This document shows, in pieces, positions 7,375 to 9,926 of a stretch of 9,926 nt of DNA. The number at the start of each line of letters is the position of its first letter. Position 1 is the stretch's first letter. The DNA is from Nitrosomonas sp. GTDB taxonomy: Bacteria; Pseudomonadota; Gammaproteobacteria; Burkholderiales; Nitrosomonadaceae. The translations under genes were made by a program, and so were the position numbers. The notes beneath the pieces were generated by a model. It saw only the letters and a list, made by a program, of their open reading frames with translations. It did not search any database and was not told the DNA's origin. The stretch is taken from contig JADKHF010000039.1 in the NCBI GenBank assembly GCA_016721865.1, forward strand, positions 1-9,926, read 5' to 3'.

Positions 7375-9173
7375 TCACAATCCGGTTAATTTATCGCTGA
7401 AACTCGGGGGATTCACTTGCGCTCGTGCGGTAAAGATTTCATCCTGGAAATACAAAGGCTGCGTGCCATAGATCGCGGGGAAACCAGCCACATAAATAAT
7501 CATGTCGCCCGGCTTGGTGATCTTGCCTTCAGCATCTTTCACTAGGACCTGGCGGTCGCTCTCACTCATCCGGCGTTAATAATGCGCGTTGCGTCTCTTG
7601 TAAATTACGGGTGACATGTCCATGCATCATCGATGATCGCGGCCACTGGTGGTAATCTGTTCTTTGATGACCGTGGTTTGCCCGGTCGGTTTGGACAAGT
7701 GTTCCGCTGTTTCAATTCGGTTAGGTGCAAACGCGGTCTGGATATGACAGTTGGAGGTGATCGCTTCATCATGCCCGTAGCCGGTCTCGCGACTTTTGAG
7801 TTGATTTAAGTCTTGGCAAATTAGATAGGCTTTCATGCCATAGCCTGCGATAAACGCGAGGGATTCCTGAAAGATCTCAAGTTTTCCAAGACTTGGGAAT
7901 TCATCGAGCATCAATAGCAGCTTGTGTTTGTAATGCGCGGCTGGTTGACCGTCTTTAAACGTGATTCTATCGGCCAGTTTTCGGATGATCATGTTGATCA
8001 GAATGCGAATTAAAGGGCGCAACCGCGATTTGTCATTGGGATGTGACACGATATACAAACTGACGGGATGCTCATGGTGCATGAGATCTCGGATTCTAAA
8101 ATCGGAATCACTAATATTGTTGGCCACGATTGGATCGCGGTACAAGGACAAATACGATTTGGTTGTCGATAATACCGAGCCTGCTTCTTCCTCCGGGCGA
8201 TCCAGCATGTCACGCGCACTGGCTGCAATCACGGGATGACTCTTGCCATCCAAATAATCCTGCATGGTCATTTCCATCCAAAGCTCCCTGATATCGCGAT
8301 CTGGATCAGAGAGCATTGAATCGACAGTCGATAATGTGGCGGGGATCCCTTCTCGCTGCGATTTATACAAAACATGCAAAATGACACCCACCAGCAATGC
8401 CTGGCTGGTCTTCTGCCAGTGGGTTTGTAATCCCTTGCCATCTGGATCAACGATTAAGGTGGTCAGGTTTTGAACATCGGCGACTTCGGCACCACTGCCA
8501 ATCTGGATTTCATCCAGCGGATTCCAATGCGCGCTACTTGTTGATGCCGGGTCAAAGCGCAGCACCTTGTTTTTGGCATGATGCTTTCTCCAACCGGCGG
8601 TCAATGCCCATAACTCACCTTTAAGATCAGTAATGACTGCACTCTGAGTCCAGGAAAGCAGGGTCGGTATGACGAGACTCACACCCTTGCCCGAACGGGT
8701 CGGGGCATAACACAACACATGTTCCGGGCCGCTGTGTTTCAGATAATGGGTTTTGCCGGAATTATCCCGCCAGCCGCCGACATAAACCGCATCGCTTTTG
8801 TGATTCTTACCTGTTGAAAGCAGTCCTGCGGCTACAATGTCCTGCTTATCCGCCCATCTGGCTGATCCATGCAATCCCTGATTAGTTCTGGATGGGTTAG
8901 CCAGTACCATTTTAATGACCAATACCAGTATCAAAACCGATGCTGGGAAAATAAATCTACCGAAACCTGCCGCCAGATCAAAATGCTCGAATACTCATAG
9001 CCTCACCATTTATTTGTCCGCATTAGAATTGCCCAAGGTTCATAGATGTTAAAAGTGCGTGCCTAATTGCGGCTGATAATTGAATTGTTGCGCAAAATAC
9101 TGGGTGGCGACTTGGAATCCGCCAATAAGACACACAAAAGGACAATAGTCGAACGATGAAGCGTATCTTTCAT
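7375..9173 (-). pseudogene. traG: TraG coupling protein (VirD4-type T4CP ATPase), interrupted at both ends
   Basis: TraG is the inner-membrane ATPase that hands the relaxase-DNA complex to the type IV secretion channel. The large undamaged piece at 7627-8934 carries Walker A, APTRSGKGVS (8677-8706), and Walker B, LLLMLDEFPSLGKLE (around 7897-7920). The N-terminal membrane region upstream (9173 to about 8940) is recognisable in pieces: ATQYFAQQFNYQPQLGTHF, IYEPWAILM and AAGFGRFIFPASVL. It is interrupted near 9124 and 9051, by an in-frame TGA at 9003-9005, and by a missing T near 8972. The C-terminus is interrupted near 7632, where MMHGHVTRNLQETQRALL continues in another frame, and again near 7565 and 7535, after which GKITKPGDMIIYVAGFPAIYGTQPLYFQD ends the protein. 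Reconstructed length is about 600 residues, normal for the family. It lies between traI and traF. Confidence 0.92.
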
Positions 9174-9189
9174 AACATTTTGCCAATCT

Positions 9190-9926
9190 CTAGAACTCCA
9201 GATTATTATTGTTCATCAGAGGCTCCTTCTGGAAATTGAGGTAGCGGATCGCACTCCACCTACCAAACGCTCTACTTAAAGCATGCCCTGTTTCTGTTAA
9301 CTGCTGACGATATTGTTCAAGCTCCTTGTCATCAAAAGTAATGCGCATTTGGTTTTGTGCTACGACCTGTGCTATCTGAAGGCGAAACTTTTCTGTCCCA
9401 TTGATAGCCAGATGGCTGCCGTACTTTTTCATGGCCACTTGCAAGATATCAAGTAAGGCTTCGCGCGATGTATCTGGCAGGACGATGAGCCGTTTGCCGT
9501 CATCACGAATGGTGGTTGATCCTGCTTTATAAGTGAGTGTGCCGATTTTGGTGATCGATTCCACTAAGCTATCTTTGTTCGGGCCATCAGTCGCTAAGGA
9601 AACCATCATTGCTTTTGTTTGGCCGATACCTGGTTGCCCCCTTGTTTGATCAACTCTTCTGGATCGCAAAACAGTCAATGCTTCAGAATTACCATTTTTG
9701 CAGCCTCGTTGAAAGCCAATCCAGCCACCCATTTGGGGCGCCGAGTTTTAGAATATTGATAGGATTTTTGGTAATGGCCTTGAATGACTGCTATCGTTGT
9801 CTTGAACTGCTGACGAGCGGTTGCATACAGCGCTTTTTTGGCTAATCTTCCAGCTTTGATACTTTTAATGATATTGCGCTTGAGTTTCGCTTCTCGTTTG
9901 GCGCGTTCAATATGTTGATCCCTTGT
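9190..9926 (-). pseudogene. traI: C-terminal part of a TraI-type relaxase with LPD7-like region, partial and frameshifted
   Basis: The relaxase nicks the transfer origin and pilots the strand; only its C-terminal third is in the window, the catalytic N-terminus lying to the right. The piece begins with a basic, coiled stretch (RAKREAKLKRNIIKSIKAGR), passes RRPKWV and GCKNGNSEALTVLRSR, and then has the LPD7-like region: LTYKAGSTTIRDDGKRLIVL, AINGTEKFRLQIAQVV and ITFDDKELEQYRQQL. This order is that of IncP-type relaxases with a primase- or DNA-binding-linked tail. Frame changes occur near 9728 (WV to GWIGF) and as a pair near 9658 and 9607, where EELIKQGGNQVSAKQ is read in the other frame. The stop at 9190-9192 is 16 bases before the traG ATG. 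The longest open piece is 9190-9732. The last residues (NNNNLEF) are unlike relatives. Confidence 0.82.

Noticed and set aside
400..9926. Programmed ribosomal frameshifting as the cause of the breaks
   Set aside because: There are too many sites, both directions of shift occur, several are compensating pairs, and no consistent slippery sequence plus stem-loop was seen.

Overview
The window is a stretch of accessory DNA from a Gram-negative bacterium, most likely a beta- or gammaproteobacterium; a Nitrosomonas-like host is only a guess from protein flavour. Every supportable gene lies on the minus strand, so transcription runs from the right edge to the left. Two modules are visible, separated by an AT-rich spacer.

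Right module (about 2300-9926) is part of a conjugative plasmid or integrative conjugative element. In transcription order it holds the C-terminal part of a TraI-type relaxase with an LPD7-like region, the coupling protein TraG (VirD4 family), the S26 peptidase TraF, a small acidic protein in the TraD position, a large fusion of an ArdC antirestriction domain, a DUF5710-like domain and a TraC/Toprim primase, a RadC-like JAMM protein with a C-terminal extension, and a small MCGG-starting SRAP-like protein. The order traI-traG-traF-traD-traC matches the Tra1 region of IncP plasmids such as RP4, without recognisable traH or traE. The relaxase nicks the DNA, TraG pumps it to the mating channel, TraF matures pilin, and ArdC, the primase, RadC-like and SRAP-like proteins are plausible helpers for incoming single-stranded DNA.

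Left module (1-1713) reads HTH regulator, C5-cytosine methyltransferase (dcm), then very-short-patch-repair endonuclease (vsr), which runs off the left edge. It is more GC-rich by eye, especially dcm/vsr. Such dcm-vsr pairs can open longer restriction or defence operons, so the interesting part may lie outside the window.

The most striking property is that almost every long gene is interrupted. I count roughly 25-30 small frame changes plus two in-frame stop codons, yet the protein sequence on both sides of each break remains well conserved, catalytic motifs included. Many breaks fall in short homopolymers. This fits uncorrected sequencing indels better than old decay, although the two apparent nonsense substitutions and some long undamaged stretches keep recent pseudogenisation open. 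Broken genes are annotated at their reconstructed full extents. No tRNA, rRNA, CRISPR array, complete insertion sequence or convincing terminator was seen.
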